Counted from the first letter of the stretch, positions 46,220-55,202 are shown. The stretch: DNA of 64,000 nt from Leptodesmis sichuanensis A121 (GCF_021379005.1 NZ_CP075171.1:4774001-4838000); one strand, 5' to 3'. The notes: a model not told the origin generated them from the sequence alone. Made by a program: numbers and translations.

Positions 46220-47329
46220 ATGGATTCCAGCACCTTCTCAAAAGGGGACATTCTGCTTGTGGATGACACCCCAGACAACTTGCGGTTACTGTCCACCATG
46301 CTGACTGAGCAAGAGTATGAAGTTCGCAGTGTCAGAAGTGGTTCTGCGGCCCTGATGGGCGTTCAGGGACAGCCCCCGGATTTGATTCTGCTGGATATCA
46401 ATATGCCAGGAATGAGCGGCTATGAGGTGTGTGAGCGCTTGAAGGAAAACCCGGATACACGCGGAATTCCAGTGATTTTTATCAGTGCGCTGAATGAAGT
46501 GTTTGATAAGGTGAAAGCCTTTGCGGTGGGGGGGGTGGACTACATCAGCAAACCGTTTCAGGTAGAGGAGGTCCTGGTGCGGGTCGAAAATCAACTGGCG
46601 CTCCGCAGACTCCAGGTACAACTCCAGGAACGCAATCAACAGTTAGAGGCTGCCGAGGCGGAACTCCGACGTGCCCTGGAACAGGAACGGGCCTTGAATC
46701 AGCGGATTGAGGAACTGGCAACCCTGGAAGAGCGCAACCGCATTGCCCGCGACATTCACGATTCCCTGGGACATGCCCTGGTCGCTCTCAATATTCAAAT
46801 GGAAACGGCGCTGGCCCTGTGGAAGGATAATCCAGAGCAGGCTTACGAGTTTTTAGTGGAAGCGAAACAGTTGGGTTCTCATGCACTGCAGGCAACTCGC
46901 CAATCCGTTTCAGATATGCGCTCAGATCCACTTCAGGGGAGGTTATTGGAGGATGCGATCGCCACTCTCTTGCAAGAATTTCAGCGCACAACCGGGGTGC
47001 AACCTGAGTGCCAAATTCAACTATCTCGGCCCCTGTCCCATCAACTCAGTACGGTCATCTACCGAATTGTGCAGGAAGGATTGACGAACATCTGCAAACA
47101 CGCTCAGGCAACCGCTGTGCAACTGCAGCTGCGATCGCAGGACTCTGGCCTCTCCCTGATCCTGCAAGATAATGGCAGTGGGTTTCAGGTAGAAGCCAAT
47201 CGCTCTGGATTTGGCCTGCAAGGAATGCGCGAACGGGTATTGGCTTTGGGCGGGGAGTTAACCATTACCAGCGATCGGGGAGCCGGATGCCAGATTGCCG
47301 CCACCTTTCCGAGTCCTGACAAACATTAA
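46220..47329 (+). CDS. hybrid response regulator-histidine kinase (REC-HisKA_3-HATPase)
   Basis: 369 residues, soluble. Receiver domain at 10-125 with LLVDDTPDN, phospho-acceptor Asp59 in LLDINMPG and Lys in YISKPF; a coiled coil at about 130-170 (LQVQLQERNQQLEAAEAELRRALEQERALNQRIEELATLEER); dimerisation helix with the phospho-acceptor His180 in RIARDIHDSLGHALVALNIQME; ATPase domain with VQEGLTNICKHAQATAV and DNGSGFQ...GFGLQGMRERV. No sensor membrane domain; it is driven by its own receiver. The NarL-type regulator follows 68 bp downstream. Confidence 0.93.
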   Translation: MDSSTFSKGDILLVDDTPDNLRLLSTMLTEQEYEVRSVRSGSAALMGVQGQPPDLILLDINMPGMSGYEVCERLKENPDTRGIPVIFISALNEVFDKVKAFAVGGVDYISKPFQVEEVLVRVENQLALRRLQVQLQERNQQLEAAEAELRRALEQERALNQRIEELATLEERNRIARDIHDSLGHALVALNIQMETALALWKDNPEQAYEFLVEAKQLGSHALQATRQSVSDMRSDPLQGRLLEDAIATLLQEFQRTTGVQPECQIQLSRPLSHQLSTVIYRIVQEGLTNICKHAQATAVQLQLRSQDSGLSLILQDNGSGFQVEANRSGFGLQGMRERVLALGGELTITSDRGAGCQIAATFPSPDKH

Positions 47330-47397
47330 AATATTTATTCATAGAAATACATCTGGGGGGGATTTAAACTCGATTTAGTGCTTTGCAGGACATCCCT

Positions 47398-48072
47398 ATG
47401 ATTCGGTTGCTGCTGGTGGAAGATCAGGAAATTGTCCGTCGCGGGTTGAAAACCTTACTGGAAACAAAGCCTGACCTGCAGGTCGTTGGGGAAGCAGGCA
47501 ATGGCCAACAGGCGATCGAGTTAGTAGCACTCCTGCACCCCACCGATCAACAACCCGATGTGATTTTGATGGATATCCGGATGCCGATTATGGATGGGGT
47601 GACAGCTACCGAGTACCTATGCCAGCAGTTTTCAGGGATTAAGATCCTGGTTCTCACCACCTTTGATGATGATCAGTACATTGCGGAAGCCCTGCGAGTA
47701 GGTGCAAAGGGTTATCTGCTCAAAGACACCCCTGCAGAGGAACTGGCCGAAGTGATCCGTTCTATTCATCGCGGCTATACCCAATTTGGGCCAGGAATTC
47801 TGGAAAAGATGATGGCTCGCACACCTACCGCTGAGGCCAATCCTCCCGAAGCCTTGCCACCCGGTCTGCAAGATTTAACTGCCCGCGAAAAGCAGGTGCT
47901 GCGGATGATTGCCACAGGAGCCAGCAATCGAGAAATTGCCCAGGCGTTGTTTCTGTCGGAAGGGACGGTACGCAATCATATCTCTCATATCCTCACCCGC
48001 CTGAATCTGCGCGATCGCACCCAGGCCGCAATTATTGCTAATTCTTGCCTGTCCTGGTTGGAAAAGGCGTAA
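47398..48072 (+). CDS. NarL/FixJ-type response regulator
   Basis: 224 residues from the ATG at 47398; a TTG five codons upstream is less likely. Receiver: RLLLVEDQEIVRRGL, phospho-acceptor Asp59 in ILMDIRMPIMDG, Lys in LLKDTPAEEL. LuxR-type HTH: LTAREKQVLRMIATGASNREIAQALFLSEGTVRNHISHILTRLNLRDRTQAAI. Almost certainly the partner of the hybrid kinase. A perfect palindrome and direct repeats lie just after it, in front of the DUF4278 gene, and might be its binding sites. Confidence 0.94.
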   Translation: MIRLLLVEDQEIVRRGLKTLLETKPDLQVVGEAGNGQQAIELVALLHPTDQQPDVILMDIRMPIMDGVTATEYLCQQFSGIKILVLTTFDDDQYIAEALRVGAKGYLLKDTPAEELAEVIRSIHRGYTQFGPGILEKMMARTPTAEANPPEALPPGLQDLTAREKQVLRMIATGASNREIAQALFLSEGTVRNHISHILTRLNLRDRTQAAIIANSCLSWLEKA

Positions 48073-48074
48073 GC

Positions 48075-48136
48075 CCATGACAAATGTCATGGTGCGATCG
48101 TGACTTTTAGGGGGTAGAAGCCATGACATTTAGGGG
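48075..48136. promoter_or_regulatory. palindrome and direct repeats upstream of DUF4278 gene
   Basis: CCATGACA-AA-TGTCATGG (48075-48092) is an 8-bp-arm palindrome starting three bases after the regulator's stop codon. It is followed by two direct repeats TGACTTTTAGGGG (48101-48113) and TGACATTTAGGGG (48124-48136), 23 bp apart, about two DNA turns. They could be an operator array for the DUF4278 gene. Confidence 0.4.
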
Positions 48137-48196
48137 ATGAAGGCTCCCTTCCCGATTCGATATTCTATGAGCATCGAACTTAAGGAGGCCCCTCCA

Positions 48197-48418
48197 ATGA
48201 CTCTCATGTATCGCGGTGTTGCCTACAACCAGTCTGCTGCAGTAAGTGCTTCTACTCCCAACAGAGTAACCGGAAAGTACCGGGGTGCCGAGACGTACAT
48301 TGTTCACCCAACTGAAGCACCAGTGCATCCATCCCGCTGCAACCTGAAATATCGAGGAGTTCCCTATCAGTCCACAGCTAACCCGGTGTTACCAAGTGGC
48401 TGGGCGACTGCGTTTTAA
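48197..48418 (+). CDS. DUF4278 small protein
   Basis: 73 residues. The start at 48197 is set by a strong AAGGAGG about 10 bases upstream; the ORF is open to 48137, but the extra part is not family-like. Two copies of the DUF4278 motif are visible, TLMYRGVAYNQ near the N-terminus and NLKYRGVPYQS near the C-terminus, separated by a KYRGAETY variant. Function unknown; the family is frequent in cyanobacteria and some members respond to light or stress. Follows the NarL-type regulator. Confidence 0.8.
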   Translation: MTLMYRGVAYNQSAAVSASTPNRVTGKYRGAETYIVHPTEAPVHPSRCNLKYRGVPYQSTANPVLPSGWATAF

Positions 48419-48475
48419 TACCGATTTATAGTGGTTTTCAGGGCAGATTGACGAACTGCCTACTTTTGAAGATAT

Positions 48476-48544
48476 AAGGGGGCGGGTTTCGCTGTTCAAT
48501 GAACATCAAAGCAGCAGGATTAATTGCGAAACCCGTTCCTACAG
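48476..48544. repeat. inverted repeat CGGGTTTCGC between convergent genes
   Basis: CGGGTTTCGC (48483-48492) and GCGAAACCCG (48526-48535) are perfect 10-bp arms, with flanking AAGGGGG and TTCCTAC extending the resemblance to the widespread GTAGGGGCGGGTTTCG extragenic element. Located between the DUF4278 and aroK stop codons; may end transcription from both sides. Confidence 0.7.
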
Positions 48545-48575
48545 GCATCTGCCAGGATCACAATTTAACCTGGTA

Positions 48576-49169
48576 TTAGTTCCCATAATCTGGCGGCAGG
48601 ATTTCAGGTTTCAGAATCTGCTGAATTCGCTCCAGGGTCTGGGTAGCAAGTTGTGCTGGAGAGACTTGGTTATCTGACTGGATTTGCAAGTCGGCCTGGG
48701 CGTAGAGCGATCGCCGTTGCTCCATCAAGTCTGACAAACGGGCTAACAAGTCTGCGGTTTGGAGCAGGGGACGGGTGGTATCTGTTTCCAGACGTTGTTG
48801 TAATACCGGAATGGGAGCGTCCAGCCAGACAACAATTCCATGGCGCAGGTAGCTCCAGTTGGCTTGCCGCAGGACAATTCCCCCACCTGTAGCAATCACT
48901 AAACATTTATAGGCAGACAGTTGGGATAACACCTGAGTTTCCAGATCTCGAAAAGCGGCTTCCCCCTGCTCGGCGAACAGATCGGCAATGGTTTGTCTGG
49001 TGGCTTGCTCAATCACCGCATCAGTATCGAAAAACTGGTAGCCCAACTGGTGTGCGATCTCTCGGCCTATGGTTGTCTTGCCCGTTCCCATCATGCCGAT
49101 TAAGTAAATATTGGTGCCCTTTAAAGAATCCTTCACAAATTCGTTAAGTAAGTCAGTAGAAATAAACAC
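48576..49169 (-). CDS. aroK: shikimate kinase
   Basis: 197 residues. Phosphorylates shikimate in aromatic amino-acid synthesis. Walker A LIGMMGTGKTTIGREIA, shikimate-binding FFDTDAVIEQATRQTIADLFAEQGEAAFRDLETQVL, ATGGGIVLR and RPLL are all in place. The first 17 residues precede the usual family start; an internal start cannot be excluded. Convergent with DUF4278. Confidence 0.95.
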   Translation of the reverse strand: MFISTDLLNEFVKDSLKGTNIYLIGMMGTGKTTIGREIAHQLGYQFFDTDAVIEQATRQTIADLFAEQGEAAFRDLETQVLSQLSAYKCLVIATGGGIVLRQANWSYLRHGIVVWLDAPIPVLQQRLETDTTRPLLQTADLLARLSDLMEQRRSLYAQADLQIQSDNQVSPAQLATQTLERIQQILKPEILPPDYGN

Positions 49170-49238
49170 TTAGATGGGACTGGCCCTGATCCTTCGTATG
49201 GGTCGGGGACAGCCGCTCATTGACCAAACCCATGTTAA

Positions 49239-50030
49239 CTAACGTCGGGGACGATCGCGCCCCTCTCTTTCCCAGGATTCGTCATTGCCCTCTTCAAACC
49301 AATCGTCGGCATTTTCCTCAGCCACTGGCGGTATGTCATCCAGAGGCCGATAGGGGGGGACAATCACCCGATAATCGGCATCAACCACGGGTTCTTTGGG
49401 GCGGGGGGACGGTTCTGAGTCGCGGTAGCTGTAGGAATAGGTGGAACCAGAACGATCGCTGCGACGGGGTTCCTGGGGTTTTTCAAACTCGGTGTGTGGC
49501 CGTTGAGAAGTCGTTGTTTCAGGACGGGAGGCTGGCGTGCGATCGCGCGGGGTTTCCTCCCAATCCTCACTGGCAGGGGCTTCCCAATCATCCAGGGAAT
49601 CCGGAGCGGTGGCAGTCGATGTAGATGTAGCGGTTGATGATGCACGGGGAGTGGATGTTTCGTAGCCGCTCCAATCCTGCCAGGCAGAATCATCCTGGCG
49701 GTAGGTCTTGGCTGCGTCCTCTGCTGCCCTACCTAAATCTGGGCGAGGCGTGGATGGAGCGGGGGGATTTTCCGTCGCCCGTCGCATGGCTCGTTTAAAC
49801 TGCGATCGCAGGAACTGCCGCGCCACAAAATGGGACAGGCTAAATAGAAAACTAATCGCCATTGTCGTTAAAGCACCCGCGGCCAACGCTCCCAACACCC
49901 ACCAGGAGAACGGCAACGCGGGAGTTTTCATTCCCAAAAACGTCAGCGCCAGGGTTGGAGTCAGGTTCTGGAGCGCAAACAGGACTACTACAGCGGCGAT
50001 CGCCAGCAGCAGAATCAGACGAAATAGCAT
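49239..50030 (-). CDS. LapA-domain membrane protein with long acidic disordered tail
   Basis: 263 residues. Two N-terminal helices, LFRLILLLAIAAVVVLFALQNL and FSWWVLGALAAGALTTMAISFLF, form the LapA (DUF1049) hairpin. The remaining ~190 residues are low complexity, rich in Ser, Thr, Pro, Asp, Glu and Arg (STATSTSTATAPDSLDDWEAP, EEGNDESWEREGRDRPRR), probably disordered and cytoplasmic. In other bacteria LapA-type proteins act with LapB in regulating envelope synthesis. No partner gene is adjacent. Confidence 0.82.
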   Translation of the reverse strand: MLFRLILLLAIAAVVVLFALQNLTPTLALTFLGMKTPALPFSWWVLGALAAGALTTMAISFLFSLSHFVARQFLRSQFKRAMRRATENPPAPSTPRPDLGRAAEDAAKTYRQDDSAWQDWSGYETSTPRASSTATSTSTATAPDSLDDWEAPASEDWEETPRDRTPASRPETTTSQRPHTEFEKPQEPRRSDRSGSTYSYSYRDSEPSPRPKEPVVDADYRVIVPPYRPLDDIPPVAEENADDWFEEGNDESWEREGRDRPRR

Positions 50031-50155
50031 GATTTGAGCACTCTCCCATCAGCCTTTAGCCTTCAGCTTATCTCACAACCCTCCTGGCTGGCTGAGATTT
50101 TCTTGAGCGGGGCACTAAACGTTACGGCATAAACATAAGGCTGGAGTTGGAACAC

Positions 50156-51061
50156 TCAAATTAACTGGGCTTCCCGTTCTCGCTGTATGGTGTGCAGTTC
50201 TTGCTCTAGTTCCTTGATGTGAAGCCAGCCTACAAAACCGCTGTAAAGACAAGTTCCTTGAGGATCGGCAACAAAGACATGGGGAATGCCCAAAGGATCT
50301 TTCCAGAGCCGCAGGGTTACGCCATTTTCAAAGGTGAGGAACACTTTGGCCCAGCGAAAGTCCCGGTAGTGCCCATCCGTCATCCCAGGAATTTGTTGCA
50401 AGCGACGAATCAGGATATGGGCGAGGTCTGGTTCAGGATGGGGGCCTTTTGGTAAGAGCCAAAACTCCTGAATAGCTACTGCCACAGCAGGATGGTTTCT
50501 TAGGGCGGCATGAGCAACTCCCGATAAAAGCACAAACTCCGCCCCAAAGATCTTAGTGGATGACACTGGAATCGTGCCATCACTACCGCCATCAATGTCT
50601 CCGGCAATCACCAGGGTGGGAATCTGAGCGGCGATCGCCTCGGCCAGTGTTCTGCGATTCACGCCTAAATCTCGCGCCATTCCCAGCCCAATTCCCAGAG
50701 GATCCAGGATTCGGGCTAAATCTGCGCCTCCCACCGGTGACCCCACCAGCACTAATGACTCGACATCGTCAAACCATTCAGGATGGCGATTCAATACCTC
50801 CAGCCAGATTAGCCCACCCAGAGAATGGCCAATGATGCGAATCGGAACTTTGGGATAACGCAGCGACGTGTTGATCACCAGTTCCTCAACCGTCTCGATC
50901 AAAGGTTCAATCCGCAACCAGGTGCGCAGATACCCCAAACTGGGAGTAATCACCAGCGTATTGGGCTTTGCAAGACTGGCAGCCAGGACTGCAATTCCCT
51001 GACAATCATCTGCCCATCCATGTTGAGCATAAAGAATAAAGTCTGGTTTTTCAGATGCCAT
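50156..51061 (-). CDS. alpha/beta hydrolase with C-terminal extension
   Basis: 301 residues. Hydrolase core: FILYAQHGWADDCQGIAVLA, VPIRIIGHSLGGLIWLEVLNRHP (nucleophile Ser in GHSLGG), TLVIAGDIDGGSDGTIPV and GVAHAALRNHPAVA (candidate His). The last ~90 residues (KVFLTFENGVTLRLWKDPLGIPHVFVADPQGTCLYSGFVGW) form a beta-rich extension not found in simple hydrolases. Probably an esterase or lipase-like enzyme; substrate unknown. Divergent from priA, with the 72-bp repeat copy 3 between them. Confidence 0.85.
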   Translation of the reverse strand: MASEKPDFILYAQHGWADDCQGIAVLAASLAKPNTLVITPSLGYLRTWLRIEPLIETVEELVINTSLRYPKVPIRIIGHSLGGLIWLEVLNRHPEWFDDVESLVLVGSPVGGADLARILDPLGIGLGMARDLGVNRRTLAEAIAAQIPTLVIAGDIDGGSDGTIPVSSTKIFGAEFVLLSGVAHAALRNHPAVAVAIQEFWLLPKGPHPEPDLAHILIRRLQQIPGMTDGHYRDFRWAKVFLTFENGVTLRLWKDPLGIPHVFVADPQGTCLYSGFVGWLHIKELEQELHTIQREREAQLI

Positions 51062-51458
51062 GCTTCACCTGTTTTGCTGAATTACCTTCTGTTACAAAAT
51101 CTTGCATCTGGATAATAATTAAACCTTGTCCAAGTCCAGAACCGGCGTTTCTCTGATCGAAAAACGATCGTTCTTGAGCTGGACCTGGTTTCACTGGTAT
51201 TGCAATTGCTGCGGTTAGATACGGCCTCTTTAACCCTGAAGAGAGTTTTTCAGGGCGGTTTCTGGGCTGCCCATAGCCTTGCCTATTATTAGCAAAAATG
51301 ACTGTAACTGGTGGCAAAGATAACAGGCAGAAGAAGTGCTTGACTGGTTTGCACTAGAATAAACGGGCTATGACATTGACCTGTACGGATTACAGACTAC
51401 CCTTTACCGTGTATTCTGTCTAAACAGGTTTTTCTGCCCTGGCGTAAAGGTTGCCGCC
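51062..51458. other. divergent intergenic region upstream of priA
   Basis: 397 bp containing the third copy of the 72-bp hairpin repeat (51121-51190) and a small hairpin CCCTGAA/TTTCAGGG near 51233-51256. No ORF or RNA gene recognised. Confidence 0.55.
51121..51190 (+). repeat. 72-bp dispersed hairpin repeat, copy 3
   Basis: AAACCTTGTCCAAGTCCAGA... as in the copies at 16211 and 17243, ending GAGCTGGACCTGGTT. The GATCGAAAAACGATC core is more symmetrical here than in the other copies. Confidence 0.88.
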
Positions 51459-54041
51459 ATGTCGATTCAAGCCGCCCATTCTCAGAATACTTTCAGGCTT
51501 TCAGAAGCATCCCTCTCCGCTGGGCAACACTGGGTTGAGGTGCTAGTGGATTGTCCTGGTGCTCAGGGGCTGTATACCTATCAGGTGCCGCCTGAACTGA
51601 CCGTGCAACCGGGAGATATTCTGAGTGTCCCTTTTGGTAGTCAGCAGGTAGGCGCGATCGCCATCGACTGCCCCACCCACCTTCCCGAAGGACTAGAGTT
51701 AGCTCAGGTGCGAGCCGTTGACGCGATCGTCCACGCAGGCTTCTTCTCCCCCCGCTACTGGAGCCTGCTCAAACAAGTTGCCGCTTACTACGGCACCTCC
51801 CTGATGGCCGTCATTCGCGTCGCCCTTCCCCCCGGATTATTAGCCCGATCGCAACGCCGTATTCGCCTCGCAGAACCTTCTGCTGGTGGGAATCATCCTT
51901 CCCCCCCGCTCCCCGTTCCCAATTCCCAATCCCTCTCCCCCTCCGCCCAACACCTCCTCTCCCTGCTGCAATCCAGCAAGACCGGAAACTATAGCTGGCA
52001 ACATCTGCAGCGCCAGGTTCCGGGAGCCTATCGCGGTTTACAGGAACTGTTGAAAGCAGGCTGGGTCGAAAGTTATCTAGAAGCGCCCACTCCTGTCCGT
52101 CCCAAGCAACGGCAAGCCGTCACCCTAACCTCCCAACCCTTTGCCCTGGATGACCTGAGTGCCCGTCAGCAGGAAATTTTGCAGGTACTCAAACGGCAGG
52201 GCGGAGAGCGCTGGTTAACCGATGTATTACAGGAATGTCAGACCAGTTCTGCAACTTTGAAAAGTCTGGCCCAGAAAGGCTATCTCACCATTCAACCCCA
52301 GGAAGTGCTGCGATCGGATGCATCTGGAGCGATCGTTGCTGACACCCCAAAGTCCCTCACCCCGGATCAATCTGCGGTACTGGAGCAACTGCTGGCCCTG
52401 AGTGGCTTCAATCAAGTTCTGTTGCATGGAGTCACCGGGTCTGGCAAGACGGAGATTTATCTGCAAGCGATCGCGCCCCTCCTCCAACAGGGAAAATCCG
52501 CGCTGGTGCTGGTGCCGGAAATTGGGTTAACGCCGCAACTCACCGATCGCTTTCGTGCCCGCTTTGGCACTCAAGTTTGCGTTTACCACAGTGCCCTATC
52601 TGATGGAGAACGGTACGACACCTGGCGACAGTTACTCAAGGGAGACAGCCAGGTGGTGATTGGCACGCGATCAGCCATCTTTGTTCCCCTCGCCAATCTC
52701 GGTCTGATCATCCTGGACGAAGAACACGACAGTAGTTTCAAGCAAGATCAGCCTGCTCCCTGCTACCACGCCCGCACCGTCGCTCAATGGCGAGCCGAAC
52801 TGGAAAACTGCCCCCTCCTGCTGGGATCCGCCACCCCCTCTCTGGAAAGTTGGGTATTGTGCCACGATCAATCCACAATCCACAATCCACAATCCACAAT
52901 CGATTCAGAACCCTTCAATTCAAAATTCAAAATTCAAAATTCAAAATTCCTGTCCCTGCCTACTCGCGTTCACGATCGCCCCCTGCCCAGGATCCAGGTG
53001 ATCGATATGCGCCAGGAATTGGCCCAGGGCAACCGCTCTATTTTTAGCCAGACCTTGCAGCAGGCACTGCAAACCCTCCAGGAAGAGGGGCAGCAGGGTA
53101 TTTTATTTGTTCCGCGACGGGGCCACAGCACCTTTGTCTCCTGTCGTAGTTGTGGGTATGTGATGGCCTGTCCTCACTGCGATGTCTCCCTGACCCATCA
53201 CCAACCTGTTGCTGGCTCCCGCTCTACTCTGCGTTGCCACTATTGTAATTACCTGCAGAGCCAACCCGATCGTTGTCCCTGCTGTGACTCACTGTACTTC
53301 AAACATTTTGGCAGCGGTACTCAGCGAGTCGTCCAGGAACTGGCCCAGGAATTTCCTGAGTTAAGAATCCTGCGGTTTGATAGCGATACCACCCGCACCA
53401 AAGGCGCACACCGATCGCTACTGACTCGCTTTGCCCAGGGAGAAGCCGATCTGCTGGTTGGTACTCAAATGTTGACAAAAGGAATTGACCTGCCTCAGGT
53501 GACCTTAGTGGGCATTGTGGCGGCAGATGGTCTGCTCCATTTCTCCGATTACCGGGCCAGCGAACGCACGTTTCAAATTCTGACCCAGGTGGCAGGGCGC
53601 AGTGGTCGGGGCGATCGGGCTGGACAGGTACTCTTGCAAACCTACTCTCCTGACCATCCCGTCATCAAGGCCGTTCAGCAACAGGATTATGCCGCCTTCG
53701 TCACCACTGAATTGCAACAGCGACAGGCTCTTTGCTATCCTCCCTACAGCCAACTGCTGCTGTTCCGACTCAGTAGCGAAAATCCCGTGGCTGTGCAACA
53801 AACTGCAGACCGAATTGCCCAATTTCTGGCTCCTCTGGAGGCAATGGGTGTGGAGCGATTAGGCCCAGCCCCAGCCACAATTCTGCGAGTTGCCCGTCGC
53901 TACCGCTGGCAGATTCTTCTGAAATTTCCGCTTACCGGCACTCCTGAAGCCGTTTCTCGGGTGGATCTGGCCCAGGTGCGATCGCTCTGCCCCAGCACCG
54001 TCAGCCTCACCCTGGATGTCGATCCATTAACCATTGGCTAA
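51459..54041 (+). CDS. priA: primosomal helicase PriA with two repeat-derived insertions
   Basis: 860 residues. PriA recognises stalled forks and reloads the replisome. Order: N-terminal DNA-binding domain (HWVEVLVDCPGAQGLYTYQVPPEL), helicase with LLHGVTGSGKTEIYLQAI, VLVPEIGLTPQL, ILDEEHDSSFKQ and LLGSATPSLES, eight zinc-binding Cys (CRSCGY, CPHC, CHYC, CPCC), then motifs V and VI (VGTQMLTKGIDLPQVTLVGI, QVAGRSGRGDRAG). Residues about 147-162 and 470-497 are coded by heptanucleotide repeats; the second lies between helicase motifs III and IV. Frame is kept, so function is probably retained. Confidence 0.95.
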   Translation: MSIQAAHSQNTFRLSEASLSAGQHWVEVLVDCPGAQGLYTYQVPPELTVQPGDILSVPFGSQQVGAIAIDCPTHLPEGLELAQVRAVDAIVHAGFFSPRYWSLLKQVAAYYGTSLMAVIRVALPPGLLARSQRRIRLAEPSAGGNHPSPPLPVPNSQSLSPSAQHLLSLLQSSKTGNYSWQHLQRQVPGAYRGLQELLKAGWVESYLEAPTPVRPKQRQAVTLTSQPFALDDLSARQQEILQVLKRQGGERWLTDVLQECQTSSATLKSLAQKGYLTIQPQEVLRSDASGAIVADTPKSLTPDQSAVLEQLLALSGFNQVLLHGVTGSGKTEIYLQAIAPLLQQGKSALVLVPEIGLTPQLTDRFRARFGTQVCVYHSALSDGERYDTWRQLLKGDSQVVIGTRSAIFVPLANLGLIILDEEHDSSFKQDQPAPCYHARTVAQWRAELENCPLLLGSATPSLESWVLCHDQSTIHNPQSTIDSEPFNSKFKIQNSKFLSLPTRVHDRPLPRIQVIDMRQELAQGNRSIFSQTLQQALQTLQEEGQQGILFVPRRGHSTFVSCRSCGYVMACPHCDVSLTHHQPVAGSRSTLRCHYCNYLQSQPDRCPCCDSLYFKHFGSGTQRVVQELAQEFPELRILRFDSDTTRTKGAHRSLLTRFAQGEADLLVGTQMLTKGIDLPQVTLVGIVAADGLLHFSDYRASERTFQILTQVAGRSGRGDRAGQVLLQTYSPDHPVIKAVQQQDYAAFVTTELQQRQALCYPPYSQLLLFRLSSENPVAVQQTADRIAQFLAPLEAMGVERLGPAPATILRVARRYRWQILLKFPLTGTPEAVSRVDLAQVRSLCPSTVSLTLDVDPLTIG
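51900..51944 (+). repeat. heptanucleotide-like C-rich repeat inside priA
   Basis: CCCCGTT, CCCAATT, CCCAATC and CCTCTCC units. The same CCCAATT/CCCAATC units occur intergenically at 16134-16172. They encode a Pro/Ser/Asn-rich loop (SPPLPVPNSQSLSPS) in the winged-helix linker region of PriA. Confidence 0.75.
52869..52950 (+). repeat. two heptanucleotide tandem repeats inside priA
   Basis: Four to five units of AATCCAC (52869-52901) followed after a short gap by four to five units of AATTCAA (about 52914-52950). Both are typical intergenic STRR units in cyanobacteria. Together they add about 27 codons (QSTIHNPQSTID and SKFKIQNSKF) without shifting the PriA frame. Confidence 0.9.
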
Positions 54042-54177
54042 GAATGAAGTTTGATGCTGCTACAAGACGCGGATTGAAGTCGCCAATGAGCGGGGAACAA
54101 TTCAGCCAAACTTGTTTCTATGAAGGCTCAAAGTGCCGCGATACAATACCTAACGTGGGTTTATCAGTGTTAAGCAG

Positions 54178-55074
54178 ATGCAGGTTCTCGATACGATCGC
54201 GGCAGTTCCCGGTCACTTCTGGCAATGGCGGCAACAATCGATTTATTACGTGAAAGCAGGCGAACGGCACTCCGATCGTCCTCCTTTGTTGTTGATTCAC
54301 GGCTTTGGAGCCTCCACCGATCACTGGCGCAAAAATGTTGCCGGGTTAAGTCAGGATTTTGAAGTGTGGGCGATCGATTTGCTGGGCTTTGGCCGCTCGG
54401 CGAAACCGGAAATTCCCTATAGTGGCGATGTCTGGCGCGATCAGCTACATGATTTCATTACGGAGGTGATCGGTCAGCCTGTGGTGTTGGCTGGTAATTC
54501 GCTGGGCGGCTATGCGGCTCTTTGTGTGGCGGCTCAACGACCGCAATCTGCCGCTGGATTGGTGCTGATTAACAGTGCTGGCCCCTTTACCGACATTCAG
54601 GGGACGACCAAACCGGATCCCGTACGAGCAGTGATGGGCAGTGTGGTGAGAACCCTATTCCAGCAGGACTGGGCCAGCTTTTTGCTGTTTCAATACGTGC
54701 GGCAGAAGCCGATGATTCGCAAAACCCTGGAAAAAGTGTATCTGGATCAAAGCGCGGTGACCGATCGGCTGGTGGAAGAAATCTATCAGCCCTCCTGTGA
54801 TCCGGGTGCGCCCAAGGTGTTTGCCTCTGTCTTCCGGACTCCCCAGGGAGAAAAAGTGGATGTGCTGCTCGGCCAACTCACCTGTCCTCTGCTGATGTTG
54901 TGGGGTGAAGCCGACCCCTGGATTAATGCCAGAGAACGGGGTGCCAAGTTCCGCCACTACCATCCTCAATTGACGGAATACTATCTGCGGGCGGGCCACT
55001 GTCCCCATGATGAGGTGCCCGATCAGGTGAATGAGTTGATGCGATCGTGGGTCTTGTCTTTCTCCACTGATTAA
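54178..55074 (+). CDS. alpha/beta hydrolase
   Basis: 298 residues. PPLLLIHGFGASTDHWRKNVAGL (oxyanion hole), VWAIDLLGFGRSAKP, VVLAGNSLGGYAALCVAAQRP (nucleophile Ser in GNSLGG), LMLWGEADPWI (Asp) and AGHCPHDEVPDQV (His) complete the catalytic triad. The pattern is that of the plant/cyanobacterial hydrolase group that includes pheophytinase-like enzymes, but the substrate cannot be decided. Starts 136 bp after priA with its own leader. Confidence 0.88.
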   Translation: MQVLDTIAAVPGHFWQWRQQSIYYVKAGERHSDRPPLLLIHGFGASTDHWRKNVAGLSQDFEVWAIDLLGFGRSAKPEIPYSGDVWRDQLHDFITEVIGQPVVLAGNSLGGYAALCVAAQRPQSAAGLVLINSAGPFTDIQGTTKPDPVRAVMGSVVRTLFQQDWASFLLFQYVRQKPMIRKTLEKVYLDQSAVTDRLVEEIYQPSCDPGAPKVFASVFRTPQGEKVDVLLGQLTCPLLMLWGEADPWINARERGAKFRHYHPQLTEYYLRAGHCPHDEVPDQVNELMRSWVLSFSTD

Positions 55075-55202
55075 GTTATGAGTCAACTGTGAGTTTTCTT
55101 TGCCGAAACCAGTAGAAAATTGGTTGGCTCCAGATCAAAAAGCAGCGATTTTCAGAAGACCAGATTCAAGCACGGTAGATCAGGTAATAAGCAGAGGTTG
55201 CT

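Noticed and set aside
49220-49624. 134-aa plus-strand ORF
   Set aside because: Antisense to the disordered tail of the LapA-type protein, whose low-complexity codons leave open frames on the other strand.
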